Assembly: GCA_964475955.1 (NCBI GenBank)
Contig: CAYYZY010000128.1
Coordinates: 1-22,626, forward strand
Length of the DNA stretch: 22,626 bases
Direction: 5' to 3'
Source: DATKZH01 sp964475955
GTDB taxonomy: Bacteria; Planctomycetota; Planctomycetia; Pirellulales; Thermoguttaceae
Part shown: one piece after another, positions 7,958-15,345 of the stretch
Layout of the letters: each line of letters opens with the position of its first letter
How positions within the stretch are numbered: the stretch's first letter is position 1
Translations under genes and position numbers: made by a program
The notes under the pieces: generated by a model
The model's database searches: none
What the model saw: only the letters and a program-made list of their open reading frames with translations
Told to the model about the DNA's origin: nothing

Positions 7958-10600
7958 ATGGATCAAGAACGACCCGAACGCGCGTGGCCGCTTGTCTGTG
8001 TGCTGGCATGTCTGGTGATTCTTGTGGTGGCCTGGCCGCGCAGCCGCGACCAGGTCGCCCGATTCGGCCCGCCCGAGCGACCCGGTCGAAGGGCCGCCGC
8101 TGGGCCCAGCTCTGCGTCGACTGCTCCGGCCACCTGGACCGAGGCCGTCGGGGCGTATCCCCAAAGCGCAACCGACGTCGGCCAGGTCGCGAAGGCACGT
8201 GATCTGCAACTGGCCGCCGTTTCGGGCAAGCTGGCGAGTTGCCCGATTCCGTTGACGTCGGCCCCATTGTCTGTGACCCACGTCGCTCTGCCGTTGAGCG
8301 AATCGTCGTTGCGCGTGGAGCCGCCGACGCACGAGTCGGCAACAGGCGACCTCGAAGTGCCTCGCGAGGAGGCCGGCCCGTTGTCGGGGGCGGACTTCCC
8401 GCCCGCCGAATCGGTTGCGTCCGAGGAGAAGCTCGCGGCGACCGATATCCTTCCAGCGTTCGACGCCCCAGAGAACCTGAACGCAGTCGGCGACCCGGTA
8501 GGGCTGAGCGATCCGGATGAACTGGCGATGGATTGCCGCCGCGGGACCTCGCGGCCCGCGTGGGACGGTCGCTGGCCGGAGCCGACGCAGCTTCTGGACC
8601 GCTTGGACGCCGTCGCGTGGGATTGCGACACGGGGCCCTGGGCGCGCCGCGCGATACGCCGGGTCCGCCGGCTCAACTCGGCTTCTTCGCCCGAGGAGCT
8701 TCTTTCGATCTTCGAACGGCTCGACGCGTCGGTGCGCGAGGCCGCGCGGCTGGCCGCGGGATTGGAGGATTTCGACCTGGCCGCCCGGCTTCGCCAGGCG
8801 CAACACGCGCTCGACCGCCGTGTGGCCCTTTGGCGCCTCGCGCAGAAAGCGGGGGGCCTATCGACCACGGTCCACGATCCGGTGCGGGTCGGCGTGACGC
8901 GGTTGTCGGAGTGTCTCGGCCGCGCGGCCGACATGCCGGGCGACCCCGCGGTGGTGCGGCAGTGGACGGAGTACCTCGAACTCGACGCCGTCGAGCAACT
9001 CATCGCCGACAAAGCGCCCAACGACCGCCAAGCGCTTCAAACGCAGGCCCGGCGCACGCTTCGGCGCCTGGACCACCCGGGCTTGTCGCTCGATCAGCGC
9101 GCGCTGCTCGCGGGCGAGCCGTTCGTGCAGTTGCGATCCGAGTTGCGGCGTCAGGCGGCCGAGCCGCTCGATCTGCGCGCGGTGCTCGCCCACGTCGAGC
9201 AATACGAGTGCACGGGAACTCCCCACGACGCCCAACGCGTGACCGAAGACCGGATGCTTCTGGAGCGGTCGCCGAAAGCCGCGCAGCGGGAATTGGCCTC
9301 GCTGCTCGCGGCCCGCTATCGCGACGCCAACGTGCGGCTCGTCGTCACCGGCGAGATGATCGAGCGGATGTTGCCCGATCGGGAGCCGGAGTTCCAGTGG
9401 GTGCGTGACCGGGTGATGGGCACGCCGGTCCGCGGGCAGAGCCTGACGTCGGCCGAGCTCGGGGTCCGGCTCATCCCCGATTCGAGCCGCTTGCGCATGA
9501 CGCTGGAAGTGGAAGGGCTGGTCTCGGCCCTGACGAAGTCGAAGACCGGCCCGGCCACCTTCTGGAGCGACAGCCAGTCGGTCTACGTGGCGACCAAGGA
9601 AGTGGAGGTCGGACCCGCGGGGCTGCGGGTGTCGCCGGCGGAAGTCGACGTCGACAACGCCATCCGGCTTCGCTCGGTGAGCACGACGCTCGACGTCATC
9701 CCCTTGATCGGCGCGGTGGCCCAGGAGGTGGCCCAGTCGCAGCACGAGAAGAGCCAGCCGGAAATGCGGCGGGAAGTCGAGCGGAAGGTGGCCCGCCAGG
9801 CGAGCCGCAAGATCGACGAGGAGGTCGACGGCCGGCTCGACGAGCTCGAAGCGAAGCTGCGCGATCGGGTGTTCGCGCCGTTGGCCGGTCTGTCGCTGAG
9901 CCCGAAGCTGGTCGACTGCCGGACGACGGAGGCCCGCATGACCGTGCGGCTCCGCCTGGCCCACGACGACCAGTTGGCCGGCCACACCTGCCGCCCCTGG
10001 GCGCCGAGCGACAGCCTGGTGAGTTGCCAGGTTCACGAGTCGGCGCTGAACAACGCGATCCAGCGCATGGGGCTCGACGGCGGCACGTTCACGCTCGCCG
10101 AGGTGCGCAGCCGCCTAGCCGAGGCCCTCCATGCGCCCGAAATACTGGAGAACGATCCGGGGCGCGACGACGTTCAGGTCACCTTCGCCGCGGCCGACGC
10201 GGTGCGCGTCCGCTGCCGGGAAGGCCGGCTCGCCGTGCACCTGTCGATCGCCCGGTTGAGCAAGTCGCCCAGCGTGTGGAAGGACTTCCAGGTCCGCGCG
10301 GTCTACCGGCCGAACGCGGAGGGGCTCCGGGCGGAACTGGTCCGCGACGGCATCGTCGAGCTCGACGCGGCCTATTCGCTGCGCTCGCAGATCCCGCTGC
10401 GGGGCGTGTTCAGCAAGGTCTTCCACCGGGATGAGGCCTGGAAGCTCACGCCCGACCGGCTCGCCGACGATCCCCGGATGGCCGACCTGGCGGTGACGCA
10501 ACTGGTGATCGAGGACGGGTGGATCGGCATCGCGTTGGGGCCCCGGCGCGCGGAATCGCGCCCCGCCGTCGCACAGCGCGGCGCGGTCGACGTCGACTGA
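7958..10600 (+). CDS. Large single-pass membrane protein of unknown function
   Basis: An 880-residue protein starting MDQERPERAWPLVCVLACLV; a GTG at 7922 would add 12 residues, and a weak ACGAGGA precedes the ATG. Residues ~9-26 form one N-terminal transmembrane anchor, so the bulk should lie outside the cytoplasm. Residues ~30-190 are low-complexity and probably disordered. The middle is helical and rich in Arg and Leu. A charged helical stretch (about residues 595-645, with REVERKVARQASRKIDEEVD) resembles a coiled coil and is followed by a beta-rich part with HESALNNAIQRMGLDGGTFT. I do not recognise a named domain. The alternation of long helices with amphipathic strands hints at a lipid-binding fold, but that is a guess. 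It stands alone, convergent with the flagellin gene, and looks like a lineage-specific planctomycete protein. Confidence 0.8.
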   Translation: MDQERPERAWPLVCVLACLVILVVAWPRSRDQVARFGPPERPGRRAAAGPSSASTAPATWTEAVGAYPQSATDVGQVAKARDLQLAAVSGKLASCPIPLTSAPLSVTHVALPLSESSLRVEPPTHESATGDLEVPREEAGPLSGADFPPAESVASEEKLAATDILPAFDAPENLNAVGDPVGLSDPDELAMDCRRGTSRPAWDGRWPEPTQLLDRLDAVAWDCDTGPWARRAIRRVRRLNSASSPEELLSIFERLDASVREAARLAAGLEDFDLAARLRQAQHALDRRVALWRLAQKAGGLSTTVHDPVRVGVTRLSECLGRAADMPGDPAVVRQWTEYLELDAVEQLIADKAPNDRQALQTQARRTLRRLDHPGLSLDQRALLAGEPFVQLRSELRRQAAEPLDLRAVLAHVEQYECTGTPHDAQRVTEDRMLLERSPKAAQRELASLLAARYRDANVRLVVTGEMIERMLPDREPEFQWVRDRVMGTPVRGQSLTSAELGVRLIPDSSRLRMTLEVEGLVSALTKSKTGPATFWSDSQSVYVATKEVEVGPAGLRVSPAEVDVDNAIRLRSVSTTLDVIPLIGAVAQEVAQSQHEKSQPEMRREVERKVARQASRKIDEEVDGRLDELEAKLRDRVFAPLAGLSLSPKLVDCRTTEARMTVRLRLAHDDQLAGHTCRPWAPSDSLVSCQVHESALNNAIQRMGLDGGTFTLAEVRSRLAEALHAPEILENDPGRDDVQVTFAAADAVRVRCREGRLAVHLSIARLSKSPSVWKDFQVRAVYRPNAEGLRAELVRDGIVELDAAYSLRSQIPLRGVFSKVFHRDEAWKLTPDRLADDPRMADLAVTQLVIEDGWIGIALGPRRAESRPAVAQRGAVDVD

Positions 10601-10601
10601 A

Positions 10602-10620
10602 CCGCCCTTCGGCCGGGCGG
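10602..10620. terminator. Hairpin between convergent genes, possible shared terminator
   Basis: CCGCCC (10602-10607) and GGGCGG (10615-10620) pair around a 7-nt loop. The hairpin occupies most of the 33-nt gap between two convergent stop codons. There is no T-tract on either side, so it would be a weak intrinsic terminator at best, though its position suggests that role. Confidence 0.4.
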
Positions 10621-10633
10621 CTCATGGGACCGT

Positions 10634-11479
10634 TCAGCCTAGCAGCCCGCCGATCAGGCGGTACCGCTCCTCGTTGAGCGCCATGGTCGACGTGGCCGCC
10701 CGAACCAGGATCTCCGCCCGGATCATGCGCGAGGTCTCCTCGGCCACGTCGGTATCGCCGATCCGGCTCTGCGCCGCGCTCGAGTTTTCTTCCATGGCCC
10801 CCAGGACGCGTTGGGTCGAGTCGATGGTATAGCGTTCGAACGCCCCCAAACGCGTTCGGGCCTGGAGGACTTGGCTCTGGGCGGCGTCCAGGGCGTCGAT
10901 CGCCTCGGCGTAGTTCCCGCCAGCCAGGCTGGCCGATTCCCCGCCGGCCAGTTCGCTGAGCGAGACGGTCTCGCTGCCGAGCGACTCCGTGGCCACGGTG
11001 GGAAGCTCGATCGAGGCGCCGTCGGCCGGGTCGGGCGACACGTTGAAGCTTAGGCTGCCGCCCTCGAGGAGCCGGCGCCCGTTGAACGACGTATAGCTGC
11101 CGATTCGGTCGATCGCCTCCAGGGCGGCGTCGACCTCGATCTGCTTGGCGTCGATCTCCACTTCGCTGAGCCCGTCGCCGGAGGCCGCCACCACGTTGCC
11201 GCGGATGGTGTTCAGCAGGTTGCCGACTTCGCCCAAGGCCGAGTCGGCCACGTGGACACTCCCCGCCGCCCGGGCGGCGTTGTCGCTGGCCGCTCGGATC
11301 GCGACCAGTTCCGATTCGAGCCGCTCCACCGCGATCAGACCGGCGGGATCGTCGGAGCCGCGGTTGATCCGCGACATGGTCGAGAGCCGGGCGCTGCTCA
11401 GGCTGAGCTGAGAGAACGCCTCGAGCAGATTGCGCTGTACGGCCAGACTGGTCCCGCTCGGTTGGCTGCCAATACGCAC
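10634..11479 (-). CDS. Small flagellin (D0/D1 only)
   Basis: A 281-residue flagellin. The N-terminal D0/D1 region contains LAVQRNLLEAFSQLSLSSAR and SRINRGSDDPAGLIAVERLE, the near-universal flagellin signature with SGxRINxxxDDPAG spacing. It then runs through a helical D1 with SYTSFNGRRLLEGG, the FNG turn. The C-terminal helices IDSTQRVLGAMEENSSAAQS, RIGDTDVAEETSRMIRAEIL and the tail STMALNEERYRLIGGLLG are the C-terminal D1/D0. The variable D2/D3 domains are almost absent, so it is a minimal filament subunit. The start is placed at GTG 11479 (VRIGSQPSGTSL) because the open frame before it has no flagellin character; the nearby Shine-Dalgarno is weak. No other flagellar gene lies in the window. 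Confidence 0.9.
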   Translation of the reverse strand: MRIGSQPSGTSLAVQRNLLEAFSQLSLSSARLSTMSRINRGSDDPAGLIAVERLESELVAIRAASDNAARAAGSVHVADSALGEVGNLLNTIRGNVVAASGDGLSEVEIDAKQIEVDAALEAIDRIGSYTSFNGRRLLEGGSLSFNVSPDPADGASIELPTVATESLGSETVSLSELAGGESASLAGGNYAEAIDALDAAQSQVLQARTRLGAFERYTIDSTQRVLGAMEENSSAAQSRIGDTDVAEETSRMIRAEILVRAATSTMALNEERYRLIGGLLG

Positions 11480-11562
11480 GGTGTCTTCCGTCCGAGGTGC
11501 TAAGTCATGGTTGCAGGCCGTACCTATTGCGCCCATTCGCGCGGGGCCCACTCAAGCATACC

Positions 11563-11589
11563 ATATCGCCGTAAGCTTCTTTTCTGCAA
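11563..11589 (-). promoter_or_regulatory. Weak sigma-28-like promoter candidate for the flagellin
   Basis: On the minus strand GGCGATAT (11570-11563) resembles the flagellar sigma factor -10 (GCCGATAA). It is preceded after 15 nt by TTGC, a poor match to the TAAA -35. It lies about 85 nt upstream of the flagellin start. The -10 resemblance and context are the only support. Confidence 0.25.
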
Positions 11590-11620
11590 CGATTTGTAGC
11601 TCCCTGCCGAGCTGGCCCGC

Positions 11621-11644
11621 GTAGGACGGACTGGCAGTCCGTCC
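11621..11644. repeat. GTAGG-edged palindrome
   Basis: GTAGG at 11621-11625 leads into GGACGGACTG (11624-11633), one unpaired G, and CAGTCCGTCC (11635-11644), a perfect 10-bp inverted repeat. It is one of at least five such elements in the window with the same edge and different palindromes. Confidence 0.75.
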
Positions 11645-11750
11645 CCGTTCCCTACACGGGCATACGGGCGCAAGAGCGCGCTCCGCAAAGGGCCACGAAT
11701 TCGCCCAAGGCCAACACAGGGCGCGCCGCCGCGGCGCCTCCGATCCCCGC

Positions 11751-11779
11751 TTTCCACCCTGGCCGCGGTTCCGTATACT
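11751..11779 (+). promoter_or_regulatory. Sigma-70-type promoter for the GlmM-family gene
   Basis: TTTCCA (11751-11756) and TATACT (11774-11779) are separated by exactly 17 nt; the -10 matches consensus at five of six positions. The inferred start near 11786 would give a leader of about 43 nt before the ATG at 11829. Confidence 0.45.
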
Positions 11780-11828
11780 CGGCCCGATCGACACTCGAGA
11801 CCGGTATCAACTCCTCGGAGGACTGGGA

Positions 11829-13187
11829 ATGAGCCATAGCGCCGCGGCAGGAGAGCCGATTATCAGCGTTTCCGGCCTGCGTGGCATCTTCGGTCAGACG
11901 CTCACCCCGGAGGTCGCCGCGCGGTACGTGCGGGCGTTTGCCGAACTCGCACCGCCCGGGCCGCTGGTCGTTGCGATGGACGGTCGCCCCTCGGGCCGCG
12001 AGCTGAGCCGGGCGATCCGGGCGGCCCTGCAACCCGTGGGACGGGATTCGGTCGACGCCGGCATCGCCGCCACCCCGACCACCGGGGTGCTAATCCGCCA
12101 CGTTGGGGCGGCGGGGGGCGTGCAGATCACGGCCAGCCACAATCCGGCGCAGTACAACGGGCTCAAGCTGTTCGGCGCCGAAGGCCGAGTCATCTCCAAT
12201 ACCCGGGGGCAGCAAGTGCTGGCCCGATATCGAAGCGGGGCACCGGCGCCGCAGGACGCAACGACGCACGGCAAGCTAGCCCGTTGCGACGATCCGCACG
12301 GACCCCATCTGGAAGCCGTCCTGGCGACCGTCGATGGGCAGCGGATTCGCCGGCGCCGCTTCAAGGTCGTGTTGGACTCCAACCGCGGGGCAGGCAGTCC
12401 GCTCGGGCGAAGGCTGCTCGAGGCACTCGGCTGCGAAGTCACCCTGCTCGGCGCCTCGCCCGACGGGCAGTTCGAGCACACGCCCGAGCCGCTCGCGGAG
12501 AACCTGGCCACGGTCTGCCCGGCCGTGCCCGAGGCCGGGGCCGACGTCGGTTTCTGCCAAGACCCGGACGCCGACCGGCTGGCGGTGATCGACTCCTCGG
12601 GCCGCTACCTGGGCGAGGAGTACACGCTGGCCATGTGCGTCGACCACGTGCTCCGCACCCGAAAGGGCCCGGTCGTCACCAACTGCTCCACGAGCCGAAT
12701 GACGGAAGACCTGGCCGGCAATCACGGCGTGCCCTTCCACCGTTCCGCAGTGGGCGAAGCGAACGTGGTCGACCTGATGCTCGCCCACGAGGCGGTCTTC
12801 GGCGGCGAAGGTAACGGGGGCCCGATCGACCCGTCCGTGGGGCTGGTGCGCGACAGCTTCGTGGGCATGGCCCAGTTGCTCGACGCGATGGCCGCCCGAG
12901 AGGCGCCGATTGCCGACCTGGCCGACGCCCTTCCGCGGTACGAGATCGTCAAGGCCAAGGTCCCCCTGCCGGCCGAACGGGTTGCCGCCGGACTCGACGC
13001 CCTGGCCGCCCACTTCGCCGATGCCGAGCCCGACCGCCTCGACGGCCTGCGCCTCGACTGGCCCGACCGTTGGCTCCTGGTCCGCCCGAGCAACACCGAG
13101 CCGATCGTCCGCGCCGTGGCCGAAGCGACCACCAAGGCCCGGGCCCAAGCCCTCTGCGACGAGGCCGCCGCCGTCCTCGCCCGGTGA
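11829..13187 (+). CDS. glmM: Phosphoglucosamine mutase / phosphomannomutase family enzyme
   Basis: A 452-residue alpha-D-phosphohexomutase that moves phosphate between C6 and C1 of a hexose or hexosamine phosphate in the cytosol. All four family loops are present: the phosphoserine loop ITASHNP (Ser103), the metal loop DPDADR (245-250), the sugar loop GEGNGG (326-331) and the phosphate-binding RPSNTEP (419-425). Length matches GlmM (about 445). The metal loop begins DPD rather than the DGD usual in bacterial GlmM, a form also common in phosphomannomutases and archaeal enzymes, so the glucosamine assignment is likely but not certain. ATG 11829 has GGAGGA 8-9 nt upstream. If it is GlmM, it supplies GlcN-1-P for UDP-GlcNAc, a plausible precursor for the sugar operon at 14170-19648. 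Confidence 0.85.
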   Translation: MSHSAAAGEPIISVSGLRGIFGQTLTPEVAARYVRAFAELAPPGPLVVAMDGRPSGRELSRAIRAALQPVGRDSVDAGIAATPTTGVLIRHVGAAGGVQITASHNPAQYNGLKLFGAEGRVISNTRGQQVLARYRSGAPAPQDATTHGKLARCDDPHGPHLEAVLATVDGQRIRRRRFKVVLDSNRGAGSPLGRRLLEALGCEVTLLGASPDGQFEHTPEPLAENLATVCPAVPEAGADVGFCQDPDADRLAVIDSSGRYLGEEYTLAMCVDHVLRTRKGPVVTNCSTSRMTEDLAGNHGVPFHRSAVGEANVVDLMLAHEAVFGGEGNGGPIDPSVGLVRDSFVGMAQLLDAMAAREAPIADLADALPRYEIVKAKVPLPAERVAAGLDALAAHFADAEPDRLDGLRLDWPDRWLLVRPSNTEPIVRAVAEATTKARAQALCDEAAAVLAR

Positions 13188-13205
13188 AGCCGCGCGCCTG
13201 CGGCT
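13188..13205 (+). terminator. Short hairpin directly after the mutase stop codon
   Basis: AGCCGC (13188-13193) and GCGGCT (13200-13205) pair perfectly around a 6-nt loop, beginning at the first base after TGA. The following CCCCTCTTTCTCG is pyrimidine-rich but not a clean T-tract, so this is a weak candidate. Confidence 0.35.
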
Positions 13206-13700
13206 AGCCCCTCTTTCTCGTTCCCAGGCCCCGCCTCGCCTCGAGCAACCCTGTACGAAAGATGAGACCCGACCCCATTTTCCGCCCCTTTCTCGCCGCC
13301 GCATCCCCATCCGTAGGGTACCCGCCCCGCCCCGATCGTCTCGGCGCGACCGCCCGAGACGCCCGAAGCGCGAAAAAAGTTGCACGGCCACACGCCGCGT
13401 GCAAATTCGCCTTGCGACCCAACGCAAACCGGGTATGCTGCGAGAGTTAACCCCGCTCGACCCCGGCCAGAACGGCGAAAATCGCGTGCAACAAGTATTC
13501 CGACGACTCGCCCTAAACCGTTTGCCTGCAATAGGTTAGACCGCAGACCGTTTTTTGGACAGGCGTTTTTCAAAAAATCGATTTCGCGTAAGGCTTTTCC
13601 AACGAACGACTTACGCGTCCGACGCCACCCGCCGGGGGGGCAGATTTACGGGACCTACCGTGGGGCCAGGTGGCCGGCGGGGGTGCGCCACTCCCACACA

Positions 13701-13763
13701 AACCCCACCTCTCTTCCCCTAAAACCCGATGTCTTTCCCCCTCGAACCCCACGTCTTTCCCAC
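13701..13763. repeat. Three imperfect tandem repeats of about 22 nt
   Basis: Successive units read AACCCCACCTCTCTTCCCCT, then AACCCGATGTCTTTCCCCC, then AACCCCACGTCTTTCCC. The plus strand is strongly pyrimidine-rich and the minus strand purine-rich. The units share an AACCC start and a TCTTTCCCC end. Confidence 0.5.
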
Positions 13764-13828
13764 CCACGGTAACTGACGGGCCCCGTGCCCCCCGCAGGTG
13801 GCAAAATCGCCCCCGCCGCCCAAAGTCG

Positions 13829-13870
13829 GCGCGTGCAAAAAAGTCTCCGTAGGTCCGATCGCGATCGGGC
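13829..13870 (+). repeat. Diverged direct repeat, copy 1, with a 14-bp palindrome
   Basis: The copy opens GCGCGTGCAAAAAAGTCTCC, then GTAGG (13849-13853) and the perfect palindrome CCGATCGCGATCGG (13855-13868). A second copy at 13960 shares GCGCGTGC, AAGTCTCC and ACCGGGC-like ends. Confidence 0.6.
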
Positions 13871-13929
13871 AGCAAGCAGCACGAGAAACGCCCCGGTTTC
13901 CGGCAGGCCTCGTTTACGATGTCCTTTTT

Positions 13930-13951
13930 GCCGGATCGCGATCCGGCCTAC
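13930..13951 (-). repeat. GTAGG-edged 18-bp perfect palindrome
   Basis: GCCGGATCGCGATCCGGC (13930-13947) is a perfect 18-bp palindrome. It is bounded by CCTAC (13947-13951), which is GTAGG on the minus strand, in the same arrangement as the other GTAGG elements. Confidence 0.75.
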
Positions 13952-13959
13952 CCTGCTCG

Positions 13960-14000
13960 GCGCGTGCCAAGAAGTCTCCATACGCCCATCGGGACCGGGC
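13960..14000 (+). repeat. Diverged direct repeat, copy 2
   Basis: GCGCGTGCCAAGAAGTCTCC followed by ATACGCCCATCGGGACCGGG parallels the copy at 13829-13870. The palindromic core present in copy 1 has decayed here. Confidence 0.55.
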
Positions 14001-14046
14001 GGACCGTAGCGCGCTTGCACGCACGCCGGAAAACCGTGGTCTCCGC

Positions 14047-14069
14047 GTGGGTGCAAGCACCCACCCTAC
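14047..14069 (-). repeat. GTAGG-edged palindrome (TGCTTGCA core)
   Basis: GTGGGTGC (14047-14054), AA, GCACCCAC (14057-14064) is a perfect 8-bp inverted repeat, followed by CCTAC (14065-14069). On the minus strand it reads CCGTAGGGTGGGTGCTTGCA, closely related to the long palindrome at 19849-19884. Confidence 0.75.
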
Positions 14070-14169
14070 GGGTTTGCGACGAAGCCTGAATGGGCGCGCG
14101 GATTGGGAACGCCTTCTTGGGCCCCGACTGCGGCGACCGACGCACTCCTGCGGCGTCCTGCGCGCCAAA

Positions 14170-15345
14170 TCACGCCGACCCGGTGGCTTCGCGCAACACG
14201 CTCACGACGCGCTGGAGCTGCTCTTCGGAGAGATCGGGGAAGCTCGGCAGGCTCAGGCATCGCTCGGCGAGCCGCTCCGAGACGGGCAGCGAGCCCGGGC
14301 CGTAGGGCAGATGCGCGTGGACCTTCTGAAGATGGAGCGGCACGGGATAGTAGATGGCGTTGCCGATCGCCTCCTCCTTGAGCCGCTTGCTCACCGCGTC
14401 GCGGTGGTCGAGCTGGACGGTGAACTGGTGGTAGACCGCTTCGAGCATCGGGTTGTCAGCCTCGGCCTGCCCGCCGCGGCGAACGGCGGCCCCCTCCGGG
14501 GTCAACTCGTGCGGCGGGGTGACGTGGGGCAGGTCGGCCAGCAGTTCGTTGTAACGGTAAGCGCGCCGGCGGCGTAGGGCGTTCCATTCGGCGAGGCGGG
14601 GAAGTTTGACGCGAAGGACGGCCGCCTGGAGTTCGTCGAGCCGGCTGTTGAGCCCCAACTCGTCGTGGTAGTATTTCACGCGTCCGCCGTGGCGCCGGAG
14701 CATCTCGACGCGCGCGGCCACCTCTTCGTTGTTCGTGACGACCATGCCGCCGTCGCCGAAGCCGCCCAACGTCTTGCTGGGAAAGAAGCTCAGGCATCCG
14801 GCGTCGCCGAACGAGCCGACCTTGCGTCCCTTGTAGGTCGCGCCCATGGCCTGGGCCGTGTCTTCCACCACGTACAGGCTGTGGCGCCGGGCCACGTCCA
14901 TGATCGGGTCCATGTCGCACGGCTGCCCGTAGAGGTGGACCGGCAGGATTGCCTTCGTCTTCGGGGTAACGGCGGACTCGATCTTGGCCGGGTCGAGGTT
15001 GAACGTGAGCGGATCGACGTCGACGAAGACGGGCGTCGCCCCGACGATCCCGATCGCCTCGGTCGTGGCGACGAACGTGAACGGCGTGGTGATCACCTCG
15101 TCGCCCGGACCGATCCGAAGCGCCCGAAGCGCCAGGTGCAGCGCGTCGGTGCCGCTGGCCACGCCCACGCCGAACGAGCACTGGCAGAAGTCGGCCACTT
15201 CCTCTTCCAGGGCGCGGACTTCGGGCCCCAGGATGAACCGCCGGCCTTCGACGACGCGCTCCAGCGCCGCCAGGATCTCCGCCCGAAGCGACTCGTACTG
15301 GGCCTTCAAATCAAGCAGCGGAACGGCGATCTGCTGATCGATCAT
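14170..15345 (-). CDS. DegT/DnrJ/EryC1/StrS sugar-nucleotide aminotransferase (WbpE-like)
   Basis: A 391-residue fold-type I PLP enzyme that transfers an amino group, usually from glutamate, to a keto sugar nucleotide. Features: SGTDALHLAL (64-73) phosphate-binding loop, EDTAQAMGA (161-169) with Asp162 against the PLP ring, and SFFPSKTLGGFGDGG (186-200) with Lys191 as the Schiff-base lysine. Overall it most resembles the WbpE/WlbC group, which makes UDP-2-acetamido-3-amino-glucuronate from the 3-keto sugar. An insertion near residues 282-297 (PEGAAVRRGGQAEADN) is not typical. It is the last gene of the operon; its start overlaps the acyltransferase gene by 35 nt, a sign of translational coupling. 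Together with the Gfo/Idh enzyme at 18596-19648 it should generate the amino group that the hybrid acyltransferase modifies. Exact sugar unknown. Confidence 0.92.
   Translation of the reverse strand: MIDQQIAVPLLDLKAQYESLRAEILAALERVVEGRRFILGPEVRALEEEVADFCQCSFGVGVASGTDALHLALRALRIGPGDEVITTPFTFVATTEAIGIVGATPVFVDVDPLTFNLDPAKIESAVTPKTKAILPVHLYGQPCDMDPIMDVARRHSLYVVEDTAQAMGATYKGRKVGSFGDAGCLSFFPSKTLGGFGDGGMVVTNNEEVAARVEMLRRHGGRVKYYHDELGLNSRLDELQAAVLRVKLPRLAEWNALRRRRAYRYNELLADLPHVTPPHELTPEGAAVRRGGQAEADNPMLEAVYHQFTVQLDHRDAVSKRLKEEAIGNAIYYPVPLHLQKVHAHLPYGPGSLPVSERLAERCLSLPSFPDLSEEQLQRVVSVLREATGSA

Larger units (their letters stand above)
11480..11828. other. Divergent promoter region between flagellin and GlmM-type gene
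   Basis: A 349-nt divergent region. It contains a candidate sigma-70 promoter for the plus-strand mutase gene, a weak sigma-28-like element pointing toward the flagellin, and a 21-bp palindrome with a GTAGG edge. I see no gene in it. Confidence 0.6.
13206..14169. other. Repeat-rich convergent intergenic region, about 1 kb
   Basis: Nearly 1 kb between the stop codons of two convergent genes. It has no open frame with protein-like composition or a credible ribosome-binding site. It contains a TTCCCAGGC-type fragment near 13221, a short GTAGG plus GGGTACCC palindrome at 13313-13323, imperfect ~22-nt tandem repeats near 13701-13763, two diverged ~40-nt direct repeats (13829 and 13960), and three palindromes with GTAGG/CCTAC edges. 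It looks like a landing area for small repeats. No tRNA fold was recognised. Confidence 0.65.

Noticed and set aside
7679..8806. Minus-strand frame of 375 codons opposite the start of the 880-residue protein
   Set aside because: Arginine- and glycine-rich composition, no ribosome-binding site and no domain. The opposite strand has a protein-like frame with a clear membrane anchor.
13206..14169. CRISPR array or tRNA in the repeat-rich gap
   Set aside because: Repeats are few, diverged and without regular spacers, so not CRISPR. I could not fold any stretch into a tRNA cloverleaf with a recognisable T-loop.
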